From: Mastigamoeba balamuthi
Taxonomy: Eukaryota; Evosea; Mastigamoebida; Mastigamoebidae
DNA: 64,000 bases
NCBI GenBank assembly: GCA_902651635.1
Contig: CACRSC010000015.1
Coordinates: 631,779-695,778 of the forward strand
Direction: 5' to 3'
The notes beneath the pieces were generated by a model. The model was given only the letters and a program-made list of their open reading frames with translations, was not told the DNA's origin and did no database searches. The position numbers and the translations under genes are program-made. Positions 10,937 through 21,639 of the stretch are shown here, in pieces (positions within the stretch are counted from its first letter, which is position 1; every line of letters begins with the position of its first letter).

Positions 10937-11918
10937 CAAACCTCATCCTGCAGAGTACACAACACAAAGTGAAGGAAGTGAACAGCCAACTGCCGCCGCC
11001 GTTTTTGTAGCTCGGTGCAACGCTCATAGCCCAATCCGTCAAGAGATCACGCCAGCTTTGTCCCGATATGAAAAGAGGTGAATAGCTGTGCACCACGGTG
11101 TGTTGTGCACAATTCCTCCAGGGTGCAGACCGGAAATGAAAGGAACAGTCACAGGGCTCCGATCTGTAGGTAAATGAGGCCGTCGAATGTCAGGACGGGC
11201 CAGTGCGCCATTCAAACCGATACCATTCAATGGAGGCGGCGGAAAACTGCTTCATGAAAGCCTCTTGGCTGAGGGTGAGTTCAAAAGGGGTGAGAAATGG
11301 TAGAACCCTTAATACCAAGCCGATATCATCGGTCGATCCTATGAGGAGGGGCTCGGGGCTGAGTAGTGTCACAATTGTGTAATAGATGATTGCTCTTAAG
11401 TCTCATTCCGAAGGGGTCAGGTGCTCAGCCGAGCCCTGCTAAGTAAGCAGACCCATTTGATTCGAACCTGGATAACCCAGCTAGTAGGGTGCATGAGACG
11501 CATCTCTGCTGTGTGTCTTGCACGAACTTCATCTCTGCCGATGGCTGCATATTTTGGCAGAACGCTTACCTCCGACCCTTTCCTCTCATCTTCTTTGCCC
11601 TTGAGACACCTGACATGTCAGAGGGGCCCGTGGACTGTGATTGCCGGATCAATAAGCTCCCTTTTCTCATACATGGTGTAAACTGTTGATGGTAAAATTG
11701 ATATCATAGGAGACCTCCTTGTGTCGGTGCCCACGAGCACCAGCAAAATGTGGCGTTCGGACGGATGTGTTGTGTGGGGATGGAGGAATTACCATTGCGT
11801 AGTGCAGAGGGTGGACGGGGCTGCTGCTGTGTGTATGTACTTGGGAGCTTGGTGTTGTTGTGCGGAGAGGGAGTGGGCTGTGTTGTGCAGGGGAGTACGG
11901 AAGGGCTGTGTGGTGCAC
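10937..11918. repeat. Copy B of the polygalacturonase upstream region
   Basis: Direct repeat of 9620-10492. It starts with the same bases, including the polygalacturonase ATG and signal-peptide start (minus strand), but the gene body is absent because the N at 10935 cuts it off. It carries extra sequence compared with copy A, notably around 11180-11205 and 11325-11440. The copies diverge from each other after about 11918. This may be a real second promoter copy of a paralogous gene, or a second haplotype placed in tandem by the assembler. Confidence 0.8.
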
Positions 11919-12049
11919 TCTCAGCGGTGGCCAGCAGCAATCAGGCCCCACGACCCCCAGGTCTACCCACGCTGCCCAGCAGGCGGAGGCTGGCCGACGA
12001 GAGCAAGTGAACTGCCCGCAGCAGGGCCGTCATCCTCGTCCCTTGGCCT

Positions 12050-12079
12050 GTGAGAAAAAACTCTAGATGTCTTAAACAC
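12050..12079. repeat. Short direct repeat, left copy (about 30 nt)
   Basis: GTGAG, a run of A, then CTCTAGATGTCTTAAACAC. The same sequence, with one extra A, lies at 14340-14370. The left copy ends exactly at the N at 12080. Confidence 0.85.
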
Positions 12080-12291
12080 NACGCTGCTGTGCGCCCGCGG
12101 CTCGACGCTGGTGGGCTGCCCAGCCAGCGCCCCAGCGGCCGTCGCTGACCGCAGACAAGGCGAGGGGCTCACGCTGGGGGTGGCTGACGGCACACAGGCA
12201 GAGACCAGGATTGTGCCAAGTGCTGTCGGTTTGCTTGCTGGTCTTTGCTAATTAACATGTGGGGGCAAAGCCCTTCTCCTTCTCTCTACTG

Positions 12292-12309
12292 CTGCGCTAG
12301 CTAGCGCAG
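12292..12309. repeat. Perfect 18-bp palindrome
   Basis: CTGCGCTAGCTAGCGCAG is its own reverse complement. It lies about 80 bp beyond the stop codon of the minus-strand gene at 12391-14276, so it could form a hairpin in that gene's 3' region or be a dimer binding site. Confidence 0.8.
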
Positions 12310-12390
12310 GGCCGACCCAGGGGTTTGTGCGATGTCAGTGGTTGGGCGTGTCGTGCGGTCAGGCCCCCGCCTCGGTTGTTGTCGTTCGCC

Positions 12391-14276
12391 TCACTGGTCG
12401 TCGTCGCCGCTGCCGCTGCCGGCGGTGGTGTCCGTGTCGCGCTGAAGAGGCACGTCGAGAAGGATCGTGGGCGCCTGGACCTGCGGCTCTGCTACCTGCT
12501 TCGCCACCGTCTCGAGCTCGAGCTCGACCGCCTCGTCCTGCAACATCTCCAGCTCGAGCTCGACCTCCACCGCCTCGTCCTGCGACAGCTCGAGCTCGAG
12601 CTCGACCTCCGCCACCTCGTCCGGCAACATCTCGAGCTCGAGCTCGACCTCCACCACCTCGTCCTGCGACATCTCCAGCTCGAGCTCGACCTCCACCGCC
12701 TCGTCCTGCGCCGTCTCCACCTCGGCCGGCACTTCCGCATCGTCCTGGTGCTCCACCATCGCCACCACCTCGGCCTCCGCCTCCCCCTCCTCCTCCTGGG
12801 ACAGCCGGGCCCTCTTCAGGGGCCGCTCCTTCTCGCTGTCCTCGCTCGTGCCGAAGAGGCCGTCGCGGTTGTAATAGCCCTCTGCGTCGGCGGCATCGTC
12901 GCGCTCTCTGTCGTTTACGTAGTCGCCTCCAGCGTCGCTGATGTCGCTGTCGAGACTGTCCTTCCCCTCGGAGCTGAAACCGCTCTCATCGACGCCGCTG
13001 TCCTCGACGATGACACCGTTGTTGACGTCGCCCTCGCCGTCAGTGTTGTGTTCCTGCGACAGACGCGGGCGGAGGCAGGGGCAGTCCTCAAACCCGTTGC
13101 CGGTACTGAAGCCGATTATCTCGCGCTCCTCGAGACCCTCTGCCATCACCTCGGACTCGGGGATGGACAGCGCGTCACAGAGCTGGCCAGACGAGGGAGC
13201 GGCCGAGGCCTGTCCGAGCGAGCCGGAATGGCCCTGGAACCACCCCACGTCGTGGTTGTCGTCGACGGACTGGGCCACAGCCAGCACAGTGCTGGTGGCT
13301 CCCGCTTCCTCGCGAGGGCACATGGCCACAGTGCAGTTCACGACGGGGGTGCCGTATGGGCGGCAAACAAGGTAGGGCGCACGCAGGTCCACAATCTTCT
13401 GACGGATGCTCTTGATGAACGTGTTGGAGTTGGGGCCAACGCTGCAGGTATGGACTTCCCCGTGCATCCAGCAGAGGAGAAAGTGGTCGCACGACCAAAA
13501 GGCGGCGTTGATTACGAGGCCTGCTTCAGCGAGCTCGTCACGCGGTGCCAGGAGTTCGTAGTAGTAGTCGATGGTGGCCTGACGGGCTGCGTATTTCGCC
13601 GCCTCCCTTGCTGTGTCCCCCATTCGGGACGCCAACCTCTCAACAGAGCCGCGTGGCAGCATCTGCCAACAGAGGCTGCATAGGCACATCATTTGAGTCA
13701 TCTCTACAGTGTATGCGAGGTGGTGGAGGCCGAGGGGAGAGAAGGGGACGGGCAGCGCACGTGCGAGCCAACTGGTTGGGCTTGATGCCCACCACAGCGT
13801 CACAGGCCGCATACCACCGAAGAGCAATGTACTCGGTGTTGTCGTACGTAGGGGCGGCCTCAATACGGAAAGTCTCAAGGGACCTCAGGTCGGTGTTGCA
13901 GGTTGGCACTTCGAGGCAAAGGAAGGCGCCAATCTCCAGTCCTGGCATGACCGTCACTGTGAGTAAGAAGGGTGACTGGGCGGCTGGGCGGCTGGGTGAA
14001 TGCAGTCACAGCCGAGGGAGAAGCGAGTGGAGATCTCTCGTACCCGTGCTCTTGGAGGAGGGTGCCGACGTCTGGGCCCCCGGGACCTTGGCCTGGGCAA
14101 GTATGTCGTGGTCATGGACGTCGATGTGGTACGCCTGTTTGCCAAGGCCTGGCGTTTGTGACGTTCAGACCAGCACGCGCAGCGGGCGGCAGCTCTCCAC
14201 GGCGTGGAAACGTACCGCACAGGGCGTTGCGAATGACCGAGGCGATGTCCTTGTTCCTGGTGCCGCTGCTCGTCAT
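12391..14276 (-). CDS. Unrecognised multi-exon protein with acidic 14-residue repeats at the C-terminus
   Basis: I start it at the ATG at 14276 (MTSSGTRNKDIASVIRNALC). Introns with matching phases join this to GLGKQAYHIDVHDHD, then to VTVMPGLEIGAFLCLEVP, and finally to a long last exon ending at 12391. The last junction is ambiguous: donors at two sites near 13780 both fit. The N-terminal ~300 residues look globular and contain several His, Asp and Cys residues, but match no family I know. The C-terminal ~200 residues are very acidic, ending in five copies of a 14-residue unit of the type SQDEAVEVELELEM and a GDDDQ tail. A short basic KRAR segment just before the repeats could be a nuclear signal. 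An acidic nuclear protein is possible; function unknown. Confidence 0.6.
12508..12720 (-). repeat. Coding 42-bp tandem repeat (five copies)
   Basis: Period 42 bp, which is 14 codons, so copy-number change keeps the frame. Units encode variants of (S/L)(Q/P)DE(A/V)(V/A)EVELELE(M/L). The DNA is dominated by CTCGAG-like blocks, prone to slippage and collapse in assembly. Confidence 0.85.
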
Positions 14277-14339
14277 GGTGCCTCCGTACGTTGTGCGCCA
14301 ATCCCCGCAAAAACGCAAACTAGACGCGCGTGGCAGCGG

Positions 14340-14370
14340 TGAGAAAAAAACTCTAGATGTCTTAAACACA
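14340..14370. repeat. Short direct repeat, right copy (about 31 nt)
   Basis: Nearly identical to 12050-12079. It lies about 65 bp upstream of the start of the minus-strand gene at 14276, in its promoter region, so it may be a shared promoter element or the edge of a larger repeat cut by the N at 12080. Confidence 0.8.
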
Positions 14371-14472
14371 TTATTATCTGTGTTCTCTGAATTCCCCAAA
14401 GGCTCTGGTTTGCATTTCTGCAAAATGCGGAGGTGCGTCGTTGATTGCGGAATTCCCCACACTCCGCCAGGT

Positions 14473-17400
14473 TCAGCGGTGTCCTGACGAGTGGCGTCTA
14501 CCAGACGATGACGACGACGACGATGGTGGCGGGTTCGCTGACTGCTGCTGGCCCTGCTGCGACTGCGACCCCGACTTCTCCTGCTGCACAACGCCCGAGC
14601 GGCTGAGCTTCACGATCTTGGGCCCCTTGTCCGACGACCCTTGCTGCGACGTCTCACTCGGCGTCGGCGCCTTGGGCGGGTGCATCGCCGGCGCTGGCGA
14701 GGACGGCGCCGTCGAAGACCCCGCGTGCGTGTCGTCCGACTTGTTGCGGTCCCTGCTGTGGTCTCGGTGGTGCCTCTCGGAATGCTCTGCGGGCCACAGG
14801 CGCGTAAGTGCGTGCTTTGTCGTATAAACGGCGATGAATGTGCCTTTCTCGCGACGGTCGGGGTGCTCGTCCTTGGGCCTGTCCGCAGTGGGAGTCGTGG
14901 ACCCTGGGCAATGGAACCCCGTATGGACACGCTTAGGCACGGCAGAGGGCACCCGGGAGGTCATACCGCGCTTGTGAGAGTGCTCCCTCTCATCTCTGTG
15001 GTCCCTCTCCCTCTCCTTATCCTTGTCCTTCTCCCTCTCCACCGACGGCGTGCGCGGCGGCGTCGCCGACTCCTCCGTCCTGCGCCTCTGTGGAGCGCGT
15101 CAGTACGCGCCCTGCAACCGTGCACAGCGTGTAGGTGTTACCTTCGAGTCGCGGGACGGCGACTGGCCACGCGAAGACTCGCGCTCCCTCTTCTTGTCGT
15201 GATCGTGCTGTTGTGTTGTTGCATTGAGGCGTTGTGAGAACACGGCAGGGCTGCTGCAGCGCACCTTGTCGCGGTCCTTGTCCTTGTCGCTGCTCTTGGA
15301 GTCCTCGTGGCGGCGCTTCTTGTGGCTGGGCCCGTCGCTCTCGTCGGGCGTCGTACTCTCGCGCCTCCGCTCCCTGTCCTTGTCCTTGTCCCTGTCCTCC
15401 CTCTCCTTCTCCCTCAGGTCTGGGCTCGAGCTCGGCGACGCCTTGCGCGCAACCTGCTTGGAGTCGGGCGTCTTGTCTGCCCTGGGCTTGGGGGACGTGG
15501 ATGCCGGCGCAGCGGCGGGCGCGGGCGCAGGCGACGCCGGGGCAGGCACGGGGGACGGGGGCGCCTGGGGCTTGGCGACGTGCGCCGGAGACACCGCGGG
15601 CAGCACCGCCTTGGGCGTGCTGCTGCTGCTGCTGTTGCTGTGCGTGTGGTGCACGACCTGCGTTGCCGTCCTCGCGCCCTTCCACGACTGCTTCGTCTCC
15701 ATGATCTTGCCCTGGCACCTGCAGCCAACGGCGAAGATGCGTGTCAGAGCGCGCTGCCACGTGCTGACGCGAACCTCTTGGCGAGCGTGACGATGTCCGA
15801 GCGGGCCTCGGTCTTCTTGGCGCGCTCCTCCTTGGCGATGTTGCCGAGCAGCGTGTCGAGCATGTGGCCGTGGTCCGAGTAGAGCGGGAACGTGGGCACC
15901 AGCTTCGACAGCGAGTACATGCCGTTCTTGAGCTCGACGAGCACCTTGCTGCGCAGGATCCTGTTGTACACAGAGAACACGTTCTTGTGCCAGAAGTGCA
16001 GCAGCGTCTCAAACTCGGACCGCGTGATCGTCGGCGCCGTCGAGTCGCCCGTGGCCGCGGCACCCGGCGACGCCGCGAGCTCTGCGAACCTGTCCTGCGC
16101 GCTCCAGCGGTTGACGACGGCCAGCAGCTCGTGCAGGAACTGGCCGATGTTGGCCGCCTCCTTCTCGGAGCAGCAGAAGAGCATCTGCGGTATGTCCTTG
16201 AACACCTGCTCCAGCAGCGTCAGCGTCCCGAAGTTCGGCGTCCGCAGCTCGTGCAGCGTCAGGATGAACCGCGCGCAGTAGACCGCGTCGGGGAACGACC
16301 AGTAGATGCGCGGCACGATGCAGTGCTGTATGACGGCCGCGTAGCACTTCTTGTGGTCTGCAGCAACAGCAACAGCAAAACCGTCAATAATCGCGACGAC
16401 GCGAGGCGAGACTCGTGCCGTCGACGGAGCCCTTGGCGAACAGGGCGAGCTTGTCCTTGTCGAGGCGCGCGCGGATGGCCTGGTGGGACTTGGACTGCCT
16501 GTCGAGCTCGTCCTGCAGCGACTTGATGACCTTGGCGGCCCTGTCGCGCTCCTTCCTGATGGCCTTTTGCTTCTTCTTGCGCTCGTCCTCGTCGAGCGCC
16601 TTGGCAGCGTCCTCCTGCGCGGGCGCCTCGCGCGACAGGTACTCCGAGGCCTTGGACGAGTAGTACCTGTACGCAGCCTCGGGCACAAACAGGTCGTGCA
16701 GCGAAAGCGACCAGAACGTCGTGTACAGCTCGGGCGTAATCGACTCCCACAGCCGCTGGCCCGCAAAGCTCGTGCGGACGGTCGACACCAGCGCCTGCAT
16801 GGCGCTGTCGTCGAGCTCCTGATAGTTCTGCGGCGTCGCGTAAGAGCGAGGGGAGAGGCTGCCATTGTTACCGTGGTGATCCTCCTGGCGTGGAAGACGG
16901 CCTCCGGGTCCAGCTTGTACGAGACCAGCGTGCCCACGTCGGGCATGATCTGGCTCAGGGGACTGACGTACGACAGCAGGAACTCCAGGTACTGGATCAG
17001 CGCATCCTGACACTAAGCGGGTGCCCAGCGGCCTGTTAGCAATCCACGGGGACGCTCTCTCGCGCACCTTGTCCACCGAGTCGCAGAGCACGCGGGTGTC
17101 CGGGGCGTCGTTCTGGAAGAGCGCGACGTTCCGGAGGCGAGCGAGCGAGACGTAGAGGGGAACGATGAGCCCCGTGTTCTTGAAGGCGGTCGTGAGGCGC
17201 TTGATGACCGACTCGTGCTTGACCGTCCCGATGCGCCCCGCGGCCTGCGGCGACGACTCGGCCTTGAGCGTCTCGCCCCCGGCCAGCGACTCGATCTGCA
17301 CGGCGCTGATCTCATACGACGCGTCCGTGACCTCGATAAGCGCCATGCCGCTGATCATCTCGCGCAGGAACGGCAGGAACTGCGTCTCCCCCGACTTGAC

Positions 17401-20030
17401 CGAGTTGGTGGCGAACGCAAGCAGCGGCTCCAGCGAGATCCCCGAGTCTGCGCGTCTCGGTCAGTGGGGACGACCTCGTGTCGAGTATCAGTACATTTCT
17501 GGCAGAGACGGCTGGCAAACGTCGCGAGGCCAGAGAGCCACTGGGCGGTCAGAGTGCCGTCCTTGGTCGCCCCGCGGTTCCGCATCATCAGACGGTCCAC
17601 GATGAGGTCTGTGGAGGTAAGAGGGGTCAGCATCAGCAATGGCAGAGGCACGGCGGGCGTTAATGTACATCCGGCAATGTCACACCCCAGCGGGGTGAGG
17701 AACTTGAGCGAGTCCACGAGCGAGTTTATCAGGTTCGAATACGACTGCAGACGAGCCACGACGTCAGTTATTCGGCGCCATCACCGCGGCCCCAGAGCCG
17801 ACCTCGATCTGGTTGAGGATGCAGTCCATGGTCACCAGCGTGATGTTGGCGAAGCGCGCGAGCTTCTTCCCCGCGATCGTGCCGCTGTGCTCGTCGTTGC
17901 TGATCCTGCGCAGGACCTTCTTGGACTCTGTCGCCGCCTCGTTGCGCGCGAACACGAGCTCCGGCGACCCGTCGAAGGCGTCGCGGGCGGCCGCGTAGAT
18001 CTTGTACCTCTCCTGCCAGCTGATGTCCTTGATGGCCTCCCAGACCTCGAACGTGGCGCCGGCGTTGCCCGTGAGCAGCATCAGAGACGGCATCAGGACC
18101 TTCTTTACGAGCTTGATCGTCTTCTCGCGCAGCTGCGCGTCGAGGTCCTTGACGCCCAGCGACGCTTTGACGAGCCTGCACACCTTGGTGAACAGCAGGG
18201 GGTCCGCCGACAGGTAGCACCCGACGTGGTACGCGGGCAGCAGTGCCTTGTACAGGCCGCCCACAGAGGCGGAGGTGATGGGAATCGCCTGCACGGCGCC
18301 CTCGGGGTTGAACGCAATGCTATCGTAGTACGGCGCTGTCGTGCGCGCGAGCGTCTGGCAGTAGGCCCGCAGCACCGCCCCGTGGGACATCGGCAGCAGG
18401 GCCGACATGCGCTGGCACATGCTGTGCGCTGTCACAAAGTCCCCGCCCTTGAGCACCGTCTCGAGGAGCCTCTGCTTCTGGTTCTCCTGCGAGGGTGTCA
18501 GTGCGATGAAGAAAACAGGAACCAAGGAGGGCCCGATGGGGGAAGGGGGGAGGAGGGAAAGAAAACTGTGCGGGCTGACCTTGACGGCGAGGGTCACGCG
18601 GAAGAAGTCCTTGCCCTGCCGGTCCTTCTTCTTCTGCACGTCGGTGAGCAGAGACTGTAGCGCGGCGGCGGCCTCGGCGTCCGTGGGCTTGAGCTGGATG
18701 GCGGTGACGTTACGTGACGTGAGCTGCCTCCTCTCGAGCGGGAGTGTCTCTTCAGGATCTGTGTCGTTACCAGTGGGTAGACGTCGTCGACCGAGATGGC
18801 CTCGTCGCGGATCAGCCGCGCGATCAGGTCGAAGAGCGCCATCGGGGCCTGCTTGGTCGCCTCGGGCCGCTGGTAGTGCGCCAGCCGCGAGCGGATGACG
18901 CGCAGGGCAAACGCCGGCTGCTTCGGTATGAGCCCCGCGAGCACCTCCAGACGGAACGCGGCCTTCTGGGGGGCCCCTGCCTGGCACCACTGAATGGCCA
19001 GGCTCAGCACGCGCTCCGGGTCCAGCTCGAACCTCCCTGGCCACGCCGCATCAGACCAATTCCTCGTTGCCGCTTCGTTTCCGGAACGGCGCCGGGCGCA
19101 CCTATGATGGCGAGGATCCGCGCGGCGACCGACTCGACGCACGCGGGGACGAGGTCCGCCGAGGGCGGCGCCACAGTCTCCCCCAGCTCGACGACGACGC
19201 GCGCGTAGCCCTCGATCTGCTCGTGGAACAGCGACGCGCGCGGGATCTTGTAGTTCTCCGTGACGTTGATCTGCAGCGTGCGCCTGTCGAGCGTCTTGGC
19301 CAGCGCCACGAGGCCCAGCGCCTGCAGCATGTCGTACTCGAGCATCGGCTTGATCGCGCCGACGTCGAGCGAATCCTGGGCGGCGGCCCACCGGACGCTC
19401 GGTCAGTGAGCGCGGGGGTCCACAGTGTGCGCACCGCTACGCCTCTGAAGGCGCACGCCAGGCGCTGCACGGAGGGGTCCGTGGGGTTGACGCTCTCGCC
19501 CTCGGGGCAGATTTCCAACCCTCGAGGGGGAGAGAAAACAGTCAGTCATTTGAATACAACGGAAAAGTCGAATTGAACGGCGAATTGGGCGGTATGGGGA
19601 GCAGAAAAAGAAGGCACCTGTGAACCAGAGGGACTCGGCGAGCGCCAGCGACACGAGGCGCCTGGCGTCGTCGCCCCGCGACGCCGCCTTGGCGAGAGGC
19701 GCGAGCGCGCCTGCGTTGTCCTCGTACTTGCCGGCAACGATGCGCCCCAGGAGCGTCAGGAGCCCCTGCAGCACCGTCTTGCGCGCTGCGTGCCCCCCTT
19801 GTGAGTACGCGCGGCTGCGGCTGCGAGGGGAGGGGACTGCCGCTGGTGCCCCTGCTCCTTACCTTGTTTGTCCTCGCCGCCACTGAGGTACTTGTCCAGC
19901 GCGGCCTCCCTGTGGGGGCGGGGGCGTGTGGCGGATGCGGTCACCGGGGGGATGCGGGTGCTGAGACAGTTGGAAAGCCGTACAGGGTAGAAACGTCGAA
20001 TGCGTCGTCCGACGACATTGTAGAGCCCAT
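14473..20030 (-). CDS. THOC2: THO complex subunit 2 (THO2/THOC2)
   Basis: Large multi-exon minus-strand gene. The start is the ATG at 20030 (MGSTMSSDDAFDVSTLYGF). A 35-nt intron links this to REAALDKYLSGGEDK, and later junctions keep phase (WFT to GLEICPEG). The helical body matches THO2, for example KIPRASLFHEQIEGYARVVV (near 19230) and HCIVPRIYWSFPDAVYCARF followed by TPNFGTLTLLEQVF (near 16220-16320), which corresponds to the most conserved THOC2 block. The C-terminus is a long Lys/Arg/Glu/Asp/Ser-rich tail ending at 14473, as in metazoan and plant THO2. THO2 is the scaffold of the THO/TREX complex, which couples transcription to mRNP packaging and export in the nucleus. It shares a 104-bp divergent promoter with the ING gene. 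Identity is firm; some exon edges are not resolved. Confidence 0.92.
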
Positions 20031-20061
20031 CGCGCGCGCACGATCTTTCTTCTGGGTAACC

Positions 20062-20088
20062 ACAAATATCTTATAAATATCTTGGGGC
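20062..20088. promoter_or_regulatory. Divergent promoter with TATA-like and AAATATCTT motifs
   Basis: Between the THO2 and ING starts (104 bp). It reads AAATATCTTATAAATATCTT, giving two copies of AAATATCTT and a TATAAAT core in otherwise GC-rich DNA. It probably serves both genes. Related motifs occur in other divergent promoters of the window. Confidence 0.5.
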
Positions 20089-20134
20089 TCTCTGCAGCTT
20101 GAAAAAGCGGGAGAACTCGGGGGCGTGGGCACAG

Positions 20135-21205
20135 ATGACGAGCCTTGTGAAACGCTCGTACCTGGACGAGTACCTCGAGAGTGCGTGGCCCAGCGCCGTC
20201 ATCGCAGCCCCCCTGCTCAGCGCGCCAACGTTTTCCCCCCGTGTTTTCCCCACAAATCGCAGAAATATCCGAGGTGCCGCCCGAGCTCACGCGGACGCTC
20301 AAGTACGTTGGCATGCTGGACCACGAAGCCCAAGGCACGGCCGCCCCCGAGCCGCCAGCGATGCTGACCGTGCCCGGCCCGCTGCACCCTTGCCCACCCC
20401 CGCAGGGTACATGAAGAGGGCCGAGTCGATGGTGCAGAAGCTGCAGGACCTCAAGGCGCGCGGCGAGACCGAGGAGGCCGAGCGCGTGGCGGAGAGCATC
20501 AAGTGCGCGCGGGGCCCAAACGGCCATCCCTCCCTCCTCGGGCTCAGCCCCGCGCAAACTCAAGCCTCGCGCAAAAAAGATCCGACCTGAAAAAGGCAAG
20601 GGAGTTCGCTGAGGAGCGCGTCGGTCACGTCCAAAAAGCGTATAACACTGTGCGGCTATTTATACCCCCACAATATCAGGGAAACTGGATCTGAATCTTC
20701 TGGCGATTTCCCCACCCCTCTGCGCCCCCTCTCCCCTCTGCTCTCTCCCTCCCGCCTCTGCCAGGTCGACTCGACGATCCGGAAGCTCGACGAGGACCTG
20801 AGGAAGTTCAAGCAGGAGCTGGCCGCGGCCCGCGCGGAGCAGCAGCAGATGGTGCAGCAGCACAGCGACCGCAAGGGCAGCACGGCGTCGGGCGCCTCTA
20901 CGCCCGCCAAGGGCAAAGGGGGCCGCCCGTCGACGCCGGCCCCGGGCTCGCACAAGCGCGGCAGGAGCGAGGACGAGGAGGACGCGCGGACCAAGAACTG
21001 CGAGGAGATGTCCGACATGCCCGTGGACCCCAACGAGCCGCGGTACTGCATCTGCCAGCAGGTCTCGTTTGGCGAGATGGTGGCCTGCGACAACAAGAAG
21101 TGCCGCTACGAGTGGTTCCACTTCCAGTGCGTCGGCCTGCAGACGCAGCCCAAGGGCAAGTGGTACTGCCCGCAGTGCCGCGCGCAGCGCAAGCGAATGG
21201 CGTGA
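20135..21205 (+). CDS. ING-family protein with C-terminal PHD finger
   Basis: Start at ATG 20135 ([15 protein letters not shown]). Exon 1 ends at 20180. The following exons read [58 protein letters not shown] and [19 protein letters not shown], an ING N-terminal helical domain. A basic Ser/Pro/Gly linker leads to a PHD finger ([19 protein letters not shown] through WYCPQC) with the C4-H-C3 zinc pattern and the WFHFQCVGL core. ING proteins are subunits of histone acetyltransferase or deacetylase complexes, and their PHD reads trimethylated H3K4. The second intron appears to use a GC donor (CAAG^GCACGG). All phases agree, and the family call is secure. Confidence 0.93.
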
Positions 21206-21306
21206 GACGGCGCGGGGAGGCCCAGCACTGCCGGCAGCGGCTTGTGCGCGGGGGCGGAGAGGAGTGGTGGGTGGTCTTGGGGGGAGTGCTGTTGCCGCCG
21301 TTTCGC

Positions 21307-21312
21307 AATAAA
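21307..21312 (+). terminator. Likely polyadenylation signal of the ING gene
   Basis: AATAAA about 100 bp past the stop codon in a GC-rich setting. Confidence 0.5.
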
Positions 21313-21486
21313 CAGAGGCCGTGTCTATTACCCCGGGCTGTCGTGTCGCCTGCCTGGCAGTGCGCCGCATGTGTGTACTCGGGGCACTGCTGTTGCACCG
21401 ATGCGAAATCCAGGGAGACAGGACTATTCGGGCCTCTTGACTGATGACGTTGTACGGAACAAAGCCCAGATCTCTTCGGCCGGTGA

Positions 21487-21530
21487 GAAAACCGACAGAA
21501 TGTGGTGGGGAGGACATTCTGTCAGTTTTC
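21487..21530. repeat. 17-bp inverted repeat (hairpin) upstream of alkaline phosphatase
   Basis: Arms 21487-21503 and 21514-21530 pair at 16 of 17 positions (GAAAACCGACAGAATGT and its near reverse complement) around a 10-nt G-rich loop. It lies about 110 bp before the alkaline phosphatase ATG. Position and symmetry suit a dimeric regulator site or a transcribed hairpin. Confidence 0.75.
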
Positions 21531-21639
21531 CCTTCTGATATTTTCTGGTGACGTTTATAAGCTCGTATCGACGCATCGGGAGGTATCCAGAACACAGTGG
21601 TTCAGCAAGCGATAGATAAAGAGAGCTCCCCAAGCGCCT

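Larger units (their letters stand above)
11919..12390. other. Unassigned sequence with a second single-N join at 12080
   Basis: It contains two short GC-rich open frames, one ending at 12010 (RRRLADESK, stop) and one after the N at 12081 ending near 12250. Both could be exon fragments. The base before the N ends a 30-nt sequence found again at 14340-14370. No gene can be assigned. Confidence 0.4.

Noticed and set aside
9900-12050. LTR or other virus-like element in the duplicated region
   Set aside because: The copies contain no polymerase, integrase or capsid-like reading frames and no terminal TG..CA pairs or target-site duplications; they look like a duplicated gene promoter.
12325-13683. 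452-codon plus-strand open frame
   Set aside because: It is antisense to the acidic-repeat gene. Its Leu/Glu/Val pattern is just the complement of the 42-bp repeat.
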